Both the position numbers and the translations under genes were made by a program. Below are positions 21,043-29,933 of a stretch of 64,000 nucleotides of DNA, piece by piece. The stretch comes from Alphaproteobacteria bacterium (lineage in GTDB: Bacteria; Pseudomonadota; Alphaproteobacteria; JANSWW01): positions 78,317-142,316 of the forward strand of contig JANSWW010000012.1 of the NCBI GenBank assembly GCA_024743275.1. Reading direction: 5' to 3'. Position 1 is the first letter of the stretch; each line of letters opens with the position of its first letter. The notes under the pieces were generated by a model. That model ran no database searches and had not been told where the DNA came from. It saw nothing but the letters and a program-made list of their open reading frames with translations.

Positions 21043-22065
21043 ATGACCGAGACCGCCCTTTCCCAGACCGACCCGCAAAGGGGTCGCGAATCCCTCGACC
21101 GTTTGCTGACGCTGGTCGCCGACGACATGAAGGCCGTCAACCATCTGATCGTCGAGCGGATGGACAGCCCCGTCGTCCTGATCCCCCAATTGGCCGGCCA
21201 TATCGTCGCCGCCGGGGGCAAGCGCATGCGCCCGCTGCTGACCCTGGCCGCCGCCCGGCTTTGCGGCTATGGCGACGGGGCCGACCATGTGAAGCTCGCG
21301 ACCTCCGTCGAGTTCATCCACACGGCCACCCTGCTACATGACGACGTGGTCGATGAAAGCGCCCTGCGCCGCGGTCTCGACAGCGCCAACGCCATCTGGG
21401 GCAACAAGGCGAGCGTGCTGGTCGGCGACTTCCTGTTCTCCCGCGCCTTCCAATTGATGGTCGAGACAGGCTCCCTGGAGGTCCTGCGCATCCTCTCCCA
21501 GGCCTCCGCCGTGATCGCGGAGGGCGAGGTGCACCAGCTTCTGACCGCCAACGACACCACGACCGACCGGGCGGCCTATCTTCAGGTGATCGAGGCGAAG
21601 ACCGCCGAGCTGTTCGCCGCCGCCGCCCGGGTCGGCGCCGTGGTCGCGGACCAGCCGCAGGAGATCTGCGACCATCTCGAATCCTATGGCCGCAATCTCG
21701 GCACCGCCTTCCAGTTGACCGACGACGTGCTCGATTACGCCGCCGACGCGGAGACCATGGGCAAGGCCGTCGGCGACGACTTCCGGGACGGCAAGCTGAC
21801 CCTGCCGGTGATCCTCGCCTTCGAACGGGGCACCGAAGAGGAACGCACCTTCTGGAAGCGGACCCTGGAGGAGCAGGAGCAGGCGGACGGCGATCTTGAG
21901 CACGCCATCGCGCTCATTCGCAAATACGACACCCTGGAAGACAGCCTCAAAGAGGCCCGGGGCTATGCGGAACGCGCCCGCGACGACCTCGCGGTCACGC
22001 CGGCCCATCCGATCCGCGATATCCTCGCCGACCTCGCCAGCTTCTCCGTCGACCGGGCGTATTAA
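21043..22065 (+). CDS. ispB: All-trans polyprenyl diphosphate synthase
   Basis: Elongates farnesyl-PP with isopentenyl-PP to make the ubiquinone side chain (octa- to decaprenyl; the chain length cannot be read reliably). The 340 residues include the first Asp-rich motif LLHDDVVDES and the second FQLTDDVLDYAADAETMGK, with GGKRMRPLLTLAAARLCGY and GNKASVLVGDFLFSRAF between. I chose the ATG at 21043 (MTETALSQ), close to the usual N-terminus; in-frame sequence back to 20950 has no good ribosome site and includes the promoter. Divergent from the DUF2007 run. Confidence 0.93.
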   Translation: MTETALSQTDPQRGRESLDRLLTLVADDMKAVNHLIVERMDSPVVLIPQLAGHIVAAGGKRMRPLLTLAAARLCGYGDGADHVKLATSVEFIHTATLLHDDVVDESALRRGLDSANAIWGNKASVLVGDFLFSRAFQLMVETGSLEVLRILSQASAVIAEGEVHQLLTANDTTTDRAAYLQVIEAKTAELFAAAARVGAVVADQPQEICDHLESYGRNLGTAFQLTDDVLDYAADAETMGKAVGDDFRDGKLTLPVILAFERGTEEERTFWKRTLEEQEQADGDLEHAIALIRKYDTLEDSLKEARGYAERARDDLAVTPAHPIRDILADLASFSVDRAY

Positions 22066-22092
22066 TCTGGCAGCGGGGTGTCGCGTTGTTTC

Positions 22093-22187
22093 TCCCCCCT
22101 GACAAGGGGGGATAGAGGGGGGTTGAGCAACCCCGGACAACCCCGCCATCAACCCTCACCCTCCCCTCTCCCACTCTTGGGAGAGGG
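22093..22187. repeat. Hairpins of a dispersed repeat after ispB
   Basis: Two inverted repeats: TCCCCCC...GGGGGGA at 22093-22112 and CCCTCTCCC...GGGAGAGGG at 22164-22187. The second shares its arms with elements at 6900, 56259 and 63939. The position between convergent ispB and the histidine kinase suggests a bidirectional transcription stop as well. Confidence 0.65.
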
Positions 22188-22200
22188 TGAAGAGAGGACG

Positions 22201-23556
22201 CTAGATCGGCAACGTCACCTCGGCGCGCACACCGCCCTGGGGCGATCGGGAGAGCATGATCTCGCCGCCATGGCCGCGGACGATGTCGCGGGCGATGGTG
22301 AGCCCCAGTCCGGTGCCGCCGGTCTCCGGATTGCGGCTGGCGTCGATCCGGAAGAAGGGCCGGAACACATCCTCCCGATGGGCCTCGGGAATGCCCGGGC
22401 CGTTATCGTCGATGGTGACCGTCACCTGGGCGCCAAGCCGCCGGATGCCGACCACGACCCGGGTCCCGTAGCGCCCGGCGTTGGCCAGGAGATTGCCGAT
22501 CGCCCGCTTGAGCGCCGTCGGCCGGGCGACGAAGGGCAGGCTGTCGGCCGCCGTCATCGCCACATGGGTCCCGGCCCGCCGCTCGGCGTTGACGAGATCC
22601 TCCAGCAACAGGGCGAGATCCACCTCCTCCGGCTGTTCCGTGCCCTCGCCCCGGGCGAAGGCGAGATAGCCGTTCAGCATCCGCTCCATCTCGACGATGT
22701 CGTCGCCGATCTCGGCGACCGAGGGGTCGTCCCCCGGCATCAGGGCGAGTTGCAGGCGCATCCGGGTGAGCGGCGTGCGCAGGTCGTGGGAGACCCCGGC
22801 CAGCATCTCCGTGCGCTGGTCCATCTGCCGCTTGAGCCGGTCGCGCATGCGCAGGAAGGCGGAGGCCGCCTGACGCACCTCGGACGCCCCCTCCGGCTTG
22901 AAGCCCGGGCTCTCCTGGCCCTTGCCGAAACGGTCGGCGGCGACGGCGAGGCGGCGGATCGGCCGGATCTGGTTGCGCATGAAGACGATGGCGACCGCGA
23001 ACAAAATGAGCGAGCTGCCGACCATCCACAGCACCACCACATAGGACGTGTGGGAGATTAGCCGCTTCTTGGTGGTGACCACCTCCAGGACGCCGTCGGC
23101 CAACTGGACCTCGATCTTGGCGTCGTCGGCATCGCTGAGATCGATGCGGAAGGGACGCCGCACCCGCTCCGAAAGCTCGCGGGACAGGATGGTCGCCACC
23201 GGCCCGTCGGCCTCGGCGGCCACATTGGGCAGGATATCCCCGTCGCGGAAATCGCTGTGCAGCCAGAGTTGATCCCGCGCCAACACGCGCAGTTCCAACA
23301 GAACCGCGTCCTTGGTCCCGCTTTCCCGCAAGTCGGCCATGATCGCGATCTCGCCGGCCAGCGCGCCCGACAGGCGGCGGGTGATCAGTTCCCAATGCCG
23401 CTCATAAAAGACGAAGGTGGAGATGATCTGCACCAGGATCATCGGCGTGATGATGATCAAGAGCGATCGGCCGAACAGGGTGCGCGGCAGAAAGGGCTTC
23501 AGGATCGGCCCGTGGGGCAGAAAGGGAAGCCGGACGGAGGAAAACGGAAGGCGCAT
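22201..23556 (-). CDS. EnvZ-like sensor histidine kinase
   Basis: A 451-residue inner-membrane kinase. TM1 (LFGRSLLIIITPMILVQIISTFVF) is followed by a periplasmic domain of about 130 residues, TM2 (VVLWMVGSSLILFAVAIVFM) and HAMP (NQIRPIRRLAVAADRFGKG). The H-box AGVSHDLRTPLTRMRLQL contains the phospho-accepting His, and the HATPase_c N box is LLANAGRYGTRV with the G boxes DNGPGIP and GGTGLGLTIARDI. The domain order and H-box are those of EnvZ. The ATG at 23556 is three bases after its partner regulator's stop. The signal sensed is unknown; osmotic or envelope stress would be a family-based guess. Confidence 0.92.
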   Translation of the reverse strand: MRLPFSSVRLPFLPHGPILKPFLPRTLFGRSLLIIITPMILVQIISTFVFYERHWELITRRLSGALAGEIAIMADLRESGTKDAVLLELRVLARDQLWLHSDFRDGDILPNVAAEADGPVATILSRELSERVRRPFRIDLSDADDAKIEVQLADGVLEVVTTKKRLISHTSYVVVLWMVGSSLILFAVAIVFMRNQIRPIRRLAVAADRFGKGQESPGFKPEGASEVRQAASAFLRMRDRLKRQMDQRTEMLAGVSHDLRTPLTRMRLQLALMPGDDPSVAEIGDDIVEMERMLNGYLAFARGEGTEQPEEVDLALLLEDLVNAERRAGTHVAMTAADSLPFVARPTALKRAIGNLLANAGRYGTRVVVGIRRLGAQVTVTIDDNGPGIPEAHREDVFRPFFRIDASRNPETGGTGLGLTIARDIVRGHGGEIMLSRSPQGGVRAEVTLPI

Positions 23557-23559
23557 GGG

Positions 23560-24309
23560 TCACCCGGCCTGCAACATGTAGCCCTTGCCCCGCACGGTGA
23601 CGAGGAAGCGCGGGAATTTGGGGTCCGCCTCGATCTTGCGGCGCAGGCGAGTCACCTGCACGTCGAGCGCCCGCTCGCCCCCATCCGCCCCGGTGGCGGC
23701 GGCGAGATCGTCGCGGGAGACCGGCTCGCCCATCTTGGCGGCGAGGGCCGAAAGCATGGCCAGCTCCGCCGTGGTCAGACGGCCGAACTCCTCCCCGTCC
23801 TCCGCCCGGTGCAGGATGCCGGTCGAGAGGTTGACCACGATTCCCCCAAGGCCAAGGGTTTCGGCGGCGGGCCGTGCCGGGGTGGAGCGTGCCCTCCGCA
23901 GGATCGAGGAAATGCGCAGAACCAGTTCGCGCGGCTCGAAGGGTTTGGTGAGATAGTCGTCCGCCCCGCCCTCCAGGCCCCGGATTCGGTCCGCCGGCTC
24001 GTCCATGGCGGTCAGCAACAGGATCGGCAGGGCGCCCTTGCTGCGCAGATCGCGGGTCAGGTCGATGCCATTCTCGCCGGGCATCATCACGTCGACGACG
24101 GCGAGATCGAAATCGAAGGCCCCCATCATCTGCCGCGCCTCGGAGGCGTCGGCGGCGACCGACACACGAAAACCGTTCTCGGTCAGATAGCGGCTCAAAA
24201 GGGCGCGCAGACGGCGGTCGTCGTCGACCACCAGGATGTGGTTCTCCCGGTCGCCCGCGCGCTCCGCCCCCGCCGGGGGGGACTGTCGTTGTTCGCTGCC
24301 CATGGTCAT
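23560..24309 (-). CDS. OmpR-family response regulator
   Basis: A 249-residue transcription factor paired with the kinase. The receiver domain has the acidic pocket VVDDDRRLR, phospho-acceptor Asp in VVDVMMPGENG, Thr in LLTAMD and Lys in DDYLTKPFEPREL. The C-terminal winged helix contains LTTAELAMLSALAAKMGEPVSRDDLA and ends VTRLRRKIEADPKFPRFLVTVRGKGYML, typical of OmpR. An alternative start is the third codon (Met, 24303). Likely targets are outer-membrane or envelope genes, but no tandem repeat sites were recognised here. Confidence 0.93.
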   Translation of the reverse strand: MTMGSEQRQSPPAGAERAGDRENHILVVDDDRRLRALLSRYLTENGFRVSVAADASEARQMMGAFDFDLAVVDVMMPGENGIDLTRDLRSKGALPILLLTAMDEPADRIRGLEGGADDYLTKPFEPRELVLRISSILRRARSTPARPAAETLGLGGIVVNLSTGILHRAEDGEEFGRLTTAELAMLSALAAKMGEPVSRDDLAAATGADGGERALDVQVTRLRRKIEADPKFPRFLVTVRGKGYMLQAG

Positions 24310-24447
24310 CGTGCCCTAACCTACACGGAGCGCGCCGGATAGGGTAGGCGTCGGGAGCGCGCGGGGTCCCGATGGGGGTCAGGCGCCGTCCGGTGCGGCC
24401 CCCGGAAAGAGCCGCGAAACTTATTGCCGGATCGGCCAATTCACGGC

Positions 24448-24476
24448 TTGCATCGCCCGAAGGGAGCCGATATATA
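24448..24476 (+). promoter_or_regulatory. Sigma70 promoter of tRNA-Pro
   Basis: TTGCAT (24448-24453), a 17-base spacer and TATATA (24471-24476), ending 12 bases before the tRNA 5' end. Confidence 0.75.
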
Positions 24477-24488
24477 CCCCGCTCCGGT

Positions 24489-24565
24489 CGGAGAGTAGCT
24501 CAGCCTGGTAGAGCACTGTCTTCGGGAGGCAGGGGCCGGAGGTTCGAATCCTCTCTCTCCGACCA
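24489..24565 (+). tRNA. tRNA-Pro, anticodon CGG
   Basis: Full cloverleaf of 77 bases with encoded CCA. Acceptor CGGAGAG pairs with CTCTCCG; D-arm AGCTCAGCCTGGTAGAGC; anticodon stem CTGTC/GGCAG with loop TTCGGGA (anticodon CGG at 24523-24525); T-arm GGAGG-TTCGAAT-CCTCT with one wobble. It reads CCG proline codons, frequent in this GC-rich genome. The 250 bases that follow, up to the pxpC stop, contain nothing I can identify. Confidence 0.97.
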
Positions 24566-24818
24566 TTTATTTCTCCCCCACATTTTGAGAGCCGCGGAAC
24601 GGTTGCCGTCGGAGCTGGCCGGGTCGTTTTTCATCCTGCGCTTCGCGTCCGGGTCTGCCGCCCCCTTCTCAGGCTTGGGCGGCTGTCGGCACGGTCTCGG
24701 GCGACGACTGAAGACGCTCAAGGGACTGACCGCCCGGCGAGTTCATCGGCAAGCAAAGGGCTTCAAAGCCCGACCGATTCACACTCGGTCCGATCCATCG
24801 AATGCCGGAACCGAATAG

Positions 24819-25856
24819 CTAGTGATCGTGCACATCGACGAGCGCGGTGATCAACTCTTCGGAATAGAGCGCGTCCAGATCGATGCTGCCATCCGCCCGC
24901 ACGGGTCCGATCCCGCCGGCGAGATGGACCAGCCAGGCCTCGTGGTCGCGTCGGATCGCCACCGCCTCGGCGGCCGAAACCGCCTCGAACCGGATCCGGT
25001 CCCCGGGCCGTTTTCGCCCCAGCGCGGCCAGATCGGCGGAGATCACCGTCGCGATTTTCGGATAGCCCCCCGTCGTCTGCCGGTCGACCAGGAGAATGAT
25101 CGGCCGCCCGGTGCCCGGCACCTGAACGGAGCCCGATGTGATCCCGTCGGAGATGATATTGAAGCCGTCCGCATGCGCCAACGCCGGCCCGTCGAGCCGC
25201 AGACCCATCCGGTCGGCGTCCTTGGTCACCGACCACTCCGCGCCCAGAAAACGCGTGACGGCATCGGCGGTGAAGGCGTCCGCCTGGGGACCCAGCACGA
25301 CCCGGATGGCCCGGTCGGTCCTCAGATCGGGTACCCGGTCGAACCCATGGGGGACCGCATCCCCCGCTTCGCCGAGAACGTCCAACAGATCGCCGGCGAC
25401 CAGCGCCCGCCCCTCATGGCCCCCGACACCGCTCGCGGCATAGGTCGACGCGCTTTCCATCACCGGGGCGATATCGAAGCCACCCTTGACCGCGAGATAG
25501 GCCGTGGCGCTGTCGGGAAACCCACCGAGCTTGAGGCGCGCGCCCTCGGGCAGCAGAACGCTCCGCCATCCCGGCACCGGCTCCTGGGCGCCGCCGGGCA
25601 GGGTCAACGTCGCCGGCGCGGCGGTTCCGGCGAGCGCCAGCAGAACCGCGCCGCCCACCGCCTCGACGGTGACCCCCATATAGCGGAGCTCAAGCGCGCC
25701 CGTATTGGCGGAATTGCCGACCAGCATGTTGGCCAGGACCAGCACGTCCCGGTCGACGGCGCCGGACACCGGCACCCCGAGACTCTGGAAACCGGGCCGG
25801 CCGAAATCCTGGACCGTGGTCATCAGGCCCGGATCGATGATTTTCAGCATGGCCAT
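24819..25856 (-). CDS. pxpC: 5-oxoprolinase subunit C (biotin-dependent carboxylase-like)
   Basis: With PxpA and PxpB, hydrolyses 5-oxoproline (pyroglutamate) to glutamate with ATP. The 345 residues begin with IIDPGLMTTVQDFGRPGFQSLGVPVSGAVD, the KipA/AHS2 signature, followed by ALELRYMGVTVEAVGGAVLLALAG and a cyclophilin-like fold with IILLVDRQTTGGYPKIATVISADL. Its start overlaps the pxpB stop by one base (TGATG). The family also carries the name KipA from Bacillus; the presence of a pxpA gene next door favours oxoprolinase. Confidence 0.92.
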   Translation of the reverse strand: MAMLKIIDPGLMTTVQDFGRPGFQSLGVPVSGAVDRDVLVLANMLVGNSANTGALELRYMGVTVEAVGGAVLLALAGTAAPATLTLPGGAQEPVPGWRSVLLPEGARLKLGGFPDSATAYLAVKGGFDIAPVMESASTYAASGVGGHEGRALVAGDLLDVLGEAGDAVPHGFDRVPDLRTDRAIRVVLGPQADAFTADAVTRFLGAEWSVTKDADRMGLRLDGPALAHADGFNIISDGITSGSVQVPGTGRPIILLVDRQTTGGYPKIATVISADLAALGRKRPGDRIRFEAVSAAEAVAIRRDHEAWLVHLAGGIGPVRADGSIDLDALYSEELITALVDVHDH

Positions 25857-26587
25857 CAGACCGTCTCTTTCTCGACGACAAAGTCACCGCCCGCGACGGC
25901 GTCGGCGATCCGCGCGAACTCGGCGGCCTCGACCGGTACGAAACGGATGCGGTCGCCGGACGCGAACAGCGCCGGATCGTCCCGTCCGGAATCGAACAGC
26001 CGGATCGGCGTGTTGCCGATCAAGTGCCAACCGCCGGGCGAGACCACCGGATAGATGGCGCTCAGGCTCTGGGCGATGGCGACCGAGCCGGCGGGAACCC
26101 GGGTCCGCGGATTGGTCCGGCGGGGGAGATAGAGCGTGTCCGGCAACCCGCCGAGATAGGGAAACCCGGGCAGAAAACCGAGCATATAAATCTGAAACAG
26201 CGCGCCGCTGTGGAGGGCCACCACCTCTGTCGCGCTGGTGCCCGTCGCCCGGGCGACATCCTCCAGATCGGGGGCCAGATCGCCCTCGTAGCACACCGGA
26301 ACCCGCCATATGGGACCGGGCGCGGCACTCCCCGCGAGATCGCCCAACAGGCCTGCGATATGCGCCTCCACCGTGGCCGGGTCCGTCACCAGGGGATCGA
26401 GATGCACCATCAGCGACCGGAAGGTCGGCACGGTCTCCACCATCCCGTCCGGCGGGGCCGCGGCGAGGCGTTGATCGAGCGCCAGCACCTTGTCGTTCAG
26501 CGCCTTGTCGACGGCGTTTCCGAACTCGACGATCAGGGCGGCATCGCCACAGGGCAGGAATCGCGGATAGGGAACGGGGGAGGCCAT
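25856..26587 (-). CDS. pxpB: 5-oxoprolinase subunit B
   Basis: A 243-residue KipI/AHS1 family subunit of oxoprolinase. Marks are FLPCGDAALIVEFGN at the N-terminus and YMLGFLPGFPYLGGLPDTLYLPRR in the middle, followed by SVAIAQSLSAIYPVVSPGGWHLIGNTP. I prefer the ATG at 26587; the TTG at 26605 adds six residues with no better ribosome site. It is transcribed with pxpC, away from pxpA. Confidence 0.91.
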   Translation of the reverse strand: MASPVPYPRFLPCGDAALIVEFGNAVDKALNDKVLALDQRLAAAPPDGMVETVPTFRSLMVHLDPLVTDPATVEAHIAGLLGDLAGSAAPGPIWRVPVCYEGDLAPDLEDVARATGTSATEVVALHSGALFQIYMLGFLPGFPYLGGLPDTLYLPRRTNPRTRVPAGSVAIAQSLSAIYPVVSPGGWHLIGNTPIRLFDSGRDDPALFASGDRIRFVPVEAAEFARIADAVAGGDFVVEKETV

Positions 26588-26664
26588 AAGGGGTCCTGTT
26601 GACAAAGCGGGGATGCGTCGCGAAGACAGAAAGGCTCGCGAACACAGGGGATAGGACAGGACAG

Positions 26665-27438
26665 ATGGCGCAGAAGGTCAACATCAACGCGGATATGGGC
26701 GAAGGGCATGGCGCCTATGACATCGGAAACGACGCCGCCCTTTTGAAAATCGTCCGGTCCGCCAATGTCGCCTGCGGCTTCCATGGCGGCGACGCGTCGG
26801 TGATGCACGGGGTGGTCACGGCGGCGAAGGCCGAGGGGGTCAGCATCGGCGCCCATCCATCCTTCAACGATCTCTGGGGGTTCGGACGGCGCCAAATCGA
26901 CATGGACGCGACGGAACTCGAACATATGGTCGCCTATCAGATCGGCGCGTTGATGGCGATGGCGTCCTATGCCGGCCTGACCGTTACCCATGTGAAGGCC
27001 CATGGGGCGCTCAACAACATGGCCTGTGTCCGCCCCGACTATGCGATGGCCATCGGCCGGGCGATCAAAACCGTCGACCCCGGGCTGATCAATCTCGTCC
27101 TGCCCAACACGGAATTGGAGAAGGCCGGAGAGGAATTGGGGCTGGTGATGGCCCGCGAGGCCTTTGTCGACCGGCTCTACGAGGACGACGCCACCCTGAC
27201 CTCGCGCAAGATCCAGGGGGCGGTGATCAAGGATCCGGCGTTCGCCGCTGAGCGCGTTGTGAACATGGTCCGCAATCAGGTGATCTATAGCCGCCACGGC
27301 AAAGAGATCCCGGCCAAGATCGACAGCCTGTGTGTCCATGGCGACGAGCCCACGGCGTTGGCGGTGGCGGAGGCGGCCCGTAAGGGGCTGGAAGACGCCG
27401 GGATCGAGATCGTCCCCCTTCCGGAGATGATCCACTAA
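26665..27438 (+). CDS. pxpA: 5-oxoprolinase subunit A (LamB/YcsF)
   Basis: Catalytic-type subunit of 5-oxoprolinase. The 257 residues begin KVNINADMGEGHGAYDIGNDAALLKIVRSANVACGFHGGD, the LamB/YcsF signature with metal-binding Asp/Glu/His, and later contain VKAHGALNNM and SLCVHGDEPTALAVA. The ATG at 26665 has AGGACAG upstream. Divergent from pxpBC with only 77 bases between starts, so both arms probably share one control region, whereas pxpBAC genes more often lie in one operon. Confidence 0.92.
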   Translation: MAQKVNINADMGEGHGAYDIGNDAALLKIVRSANVACGFHGGDASVMHGVVTAAKAEGVSIGAHPSFNDLWGFGRRQIDMDATELEHMVAYQIGALMAMASYAGLTVTHVKAHGALNNMACVRPDYAMAIGRAIKTVDPGLINLVLPNTELEKAGEELGLVMAREAFVDRLYEDDATLTSRKIQGAVIKDPAFAAERVVNMVRNQVIYSRHGKEIPAKIDSLCVHGDEPTALAVAEAARKGLEDAGIEIVPLPEMIH

Positions 27439-27464
27439 CCAAAAAAGGGGGCAAAAGCCCCCTT
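27439..27464 (-). terminator. Terminator of the fasciclin gene
   Basis: AAGGGGGC-AAAA-GCCCCCTT, an 8-bp perfect stem; on the minus strand it is followed by a run of T (complement of 27441-27446). It starts right after the convergent pxpA stop, so it may also slow transcription from that side. Confidence 0.85.
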
Positions 27465-27486
27465 CCTCGACAGGACAGGTCCTGAA

Positions 27487-27975
27487 TTACGGCAGGATGA
27501 CCTGGTCGATCACGTGAATGACGCCGTTGGTCGCCTCCACATCCGCCGTGACGACGGTCGCCGCGTCGATCTTCACACCGTCGGTGGCGTCGATGTCGGC
27601 GGTCGACCCCTGGACCGTCTCGACCGACAAGGTCTTGCCGGCGATATCGGCGGCCATCACCTTGCCCGGCAGCACGTGATAGGTGAGCACGGCGACCAGT
27701 TGGTCCTTGTTCTCCGGCTTCAGAAGATCCTCGACCGTGCCGGCCGGCAGCTTGGCGAAGGCTTCGTCTGTCGGCGCGAAGACCGTGAACGGCCCCTCGC
27801 CCTTCAGCGTGTCGACCAGTCCGGCGGCCTGAACGGCGGCGACAAGCGTGCCGAAAGACCCGGCGGACACTGCCGTATCGACAATATCTTTGCTCGCGGC
27901 CTGGGCGGTTGCCGAGACGAAAATCACAGGGGCAACAATCAAGGCAAAAGCAAGGCGTTTGATACTTGCAAACAT
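27487..27975 (-). CDS. Secreted fasciclin (FAS1) domain protein
   Basis: A 162-residue exported protein: signal peptide [26 protein letters not shown], then one FAS1 domain with the H1 box ([27 protein letters not shown]), the central [10 protein letters not shown] and the final [17 protein letters not shown]1 domains mediate adhesion or matrix contacts; the bacterial role is often unknown. The ATG at 27975 has AGGAG upstream and gives a perfect signal peptide; longer in-frame starts do not. Own terminator downstream. Confidence 0.92.
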   Translation of the reverse strand: MFASIKRLAFALIVAPVIFVSATAQAASKDIVDTAVSAGSFGTLVAAVQAAGLVDTLKGEGPFTVFAPTDEAFAKLPAGTVEDLLKPENKDQLVAVLTYHVLPGKVMAADIAGKTLSVETVQGSTADIDATDGVKIDAATVVTADVEATNGVIHVIDQVILP

Positions 27976-28278
27976 TTGGATGACTCCTGTTCCAATATTG
28001 ATACTACGCGAATAATCAAAAGCAGCACGGCGCGAAGCTTTTGCGTTCCTGTCGTCAAATGGCGTGTTTTTTTTGCCTGTCACCCCATCTTCATTGCGAC
28101 CGTTGGTCATGGGAGTGCCTTCTTGTCGCAAGTCCATCTCGATTTCGCCGCCATTGCCGCCTCACGCGCGACGTCGTCCAAACCGGCCAGGACGTCGGGG
28201 CCAACGCAGGCATTTTCTTGCCGCCGCCCGCGCCGCGTGCTTGGGTCGGGGTCTTCGGTCAACAAGGACCCTGGTCCG
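27976..28278. other. Divergent intergenic region
   Basis: About 300 bases between the divergent fasciclin and DUF1194 starts. The part next to fasciclin is AT-richer and probably holds its promoter, but I could not settle on hexamers. Open frames crossing it have no coding character I trust. Confidence 0.5.
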
Positions 28279-29040
28279 ATGCCGCGCCCCCTTCGCCTTG
28301 CCGGCCTTGCCCTCCTGGCCGTCCTTCTGCTCACCCTGCCCCCCCGGACGGTCCCCGGTCAGGCGGTCGTCGAACTTCATCTGGTGATGGCCTTCGACGT
28401 GTCGGCGAGCGTCAATGACGTCGAATACGATCTGCAGCGGACAGGCACCGCGCTCGCCTTCAACGATACGGATATCCGGGCCGCCATCGGCGGAGCGCCC
28501 GGCGGCATCGCGGTCACGGTCATCCAATGGGCCAGCGACAACCATCAGGCGGTCGCCCTGCCCTGGGTCACATTGCGGGAAGATGCGGATATCGACGCTC
28601 TGGTCTCGGCCCTCATCGTGCTGCCCCGCCAGCTTCCCGGCGGCAACACCATGATCCATGGCGGGCTCGCCTTCGCCGGCGAGCAATTCGCAGGCGCGCC
28701 CGGCACGGCACGGCGGCGGGTCATCGATATCGCCGGCAACGGCCATGCCGACAACCTGCGGAAGACCCACACGGTCCGCGACCGGTTGGTGGATGCGGGG
28801 ATCACCATCAACGGCCTCGCCATCGAGGAACATGGCGACGATCTCACATCCTATTTCCACGCCAACGTCATTGGCGGTCCCGGCGCCTTTGTGGAGACCG
28901 CCCGCGATTTCCCGGATTTCGGCGACGCGATGCGCCGGAAACTCCTGCGGGAAATCGGCCCCCCTCGTTTCGCCGGTCAGCGGCCCGATGGTAAAGGCGT
29001 TGCCAGATCAGTGCTTTCCAAAAGGACCATTGGTCCCTAA
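28279..29040 (+). CDS. DUF1194 secreted protein with VWA-like fold
   Basis: A 253-residue protein with a signal peptide (LAGLALLAVLLLTLPP) and a von Willebrand A-like domain: LVMAFDVSASVNDVEYDLQR carries the D-x-S-x-S metal (MIDAS) motif, and RRRVIDIAGNGHADN the second strand. It belongs to DUF1194, found mostly in alphaproteobacteria, with no known role; binding of a partner through a metal ion is the family inference. Start ATG 28279; upstream in-frame residues lack signal character. Confidence 0.85.
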   Translation: MPRPLRLAGLALLAVLLLTLPPRTVPGQAVVELHLVMAFDVSASVNDVEYDLQRTGTALAFNDTDIRAAIGGAPGGIAVTVIQWASDNHQAVALPWVTLREDADIDALVSALIVLPRQLPGGNTMIHGGLAFAGEQFAGAPGTARRRVIDIAGNGHADNLRKTHTVRDRLVDAGITINGLAIEEHGDDLTSYFHANVIGGPGAFVETARDFPDFGDAMRRKLLREIGPPRFAGQRPDGKGVARSVLSKRTIGP

Positions 29041-29093
29041 GTTGTCTCTAATGTACCGAAAAATGATGGCCGCGGACCGGTCGGAGAAACCGT

Positions 29094-29933
29094 TTGTTCA
29101 ATCCCTTCCGGACCCCCATGCCCGCCTTTGACGACATCCCCCTGGAAATTCTGAAAGTCGGCCCGAACGGCCCGGCCGAGGGCCGCCCGACGCTCGTCTT
29201 CGCCCATGGCGCCTTCGCCGGCGCCTGGATCTGGCTCGGCGGCTTTCTGCAGCATTTCACCGAAAAGGGTTATCCCTGCGTCGCCTTCGGGTTCCGCGGC
29301 CATGCCGATGGCGATCCCGAGACCCCGCCGAACGGCATCGGCCTCGATCAGTATGTCCAGGATTTGAAGGAAGTGGTCGCGGGCGTCGACGGCCCCGTTG
29401 TGGTGGTCGCCCATTCCATGGGCGGGCTCGTGGCCCAGATGGCGTTGGGGCATGTGGCCCCCCGCGCGCTCTGCCTTTTGGCGCCGGCGCCGATCGAGGG
29501 CATGGCCTGGTCCAACACCCAACTGGCCTTCGCCGATCCCCATCTTTGGTTCGCCGCTCTGCAAACCGCCCTGGAGCCCCATTCGGCAACACCGGACATG
29601 ACCCGCCGGGCGATGCTGTCGGAGGATGCGCCCCAGGCGATGGTCGAAGCGATCTTCGGCCGACTGAGGGCGGAGCCGACCCTTGCGCTGAGCCAGGCGC
29701 ACATGCCCCAGGCGGCCGTCAGCGCCCAGGCCCTCGGCATCCCGACCCTGGTGGTACGGGGCACCCGCGACAAGCTGATCCCCGACGATGTCTGCGTCCG
29801 GACAGCACTCTACCACGGGGCGCGCTATGAAAGGCTGCCGGAGATCGCTCACGGTCTGATGGTCGACACCCATTGGCAGCGCTGTGCCGAGGCGATCGAA
29901 CAATGGCTCGGCGATGTGGCGGTCTCCGCGTAA
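29094..29933 (+). CDS. Alpha/beta hydrolase
   Basis: A 279-residue cytoplasmic serine hydrolase. LVFAHGAFAGAWIW forms the oxyanion loop, VVVVAHSMGGLVAQMA is the nucleophile elbow (Ser in G/H-x-S-x-G), Asp is in VVRGTRDKLIPDD and the catalytic His is in EIAHGLMVD. The substrate is unknown. A TTG at 29094 has a good GGAGA at 7-8 bases, while the ATG at 29118 has no visible ribosome site, so I prefer the TTG. The next gene overlaps its end. Confidence 0.85.
   Translation: MFNPFRTPMPAFDDIPLEILKVGPNGPAEGRPTLVFAHGAFAGAWIWLGGFLQHFTEKGYPCVAFGFRGHADGDPETPPNGIGLDQYVQDLKEVVAGVDGPVVVVAHSMGGLVAQMALGHVAPRALCLLAPAPIEGMAWSNTQLAFADPHLWFAALQTALEPHSATPDMTRRAMLSEDAPQAMVEAIFGRLRAEPTLALSQAHMPQAAVSAQALGIPTLVVRGTRDKLIPDDVCVRTALYHGARYERLPEIAHGLMVDTHWQRCAEAIEQWLGDVAVSA

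Noticed and set aside
24489..24818. tRNA-Pro as integration site of an island
   Set aside because: No integrase and no repeated tRNA 3' end in the following DNA; the next genes (pxpC, pxpB) are ordinary.
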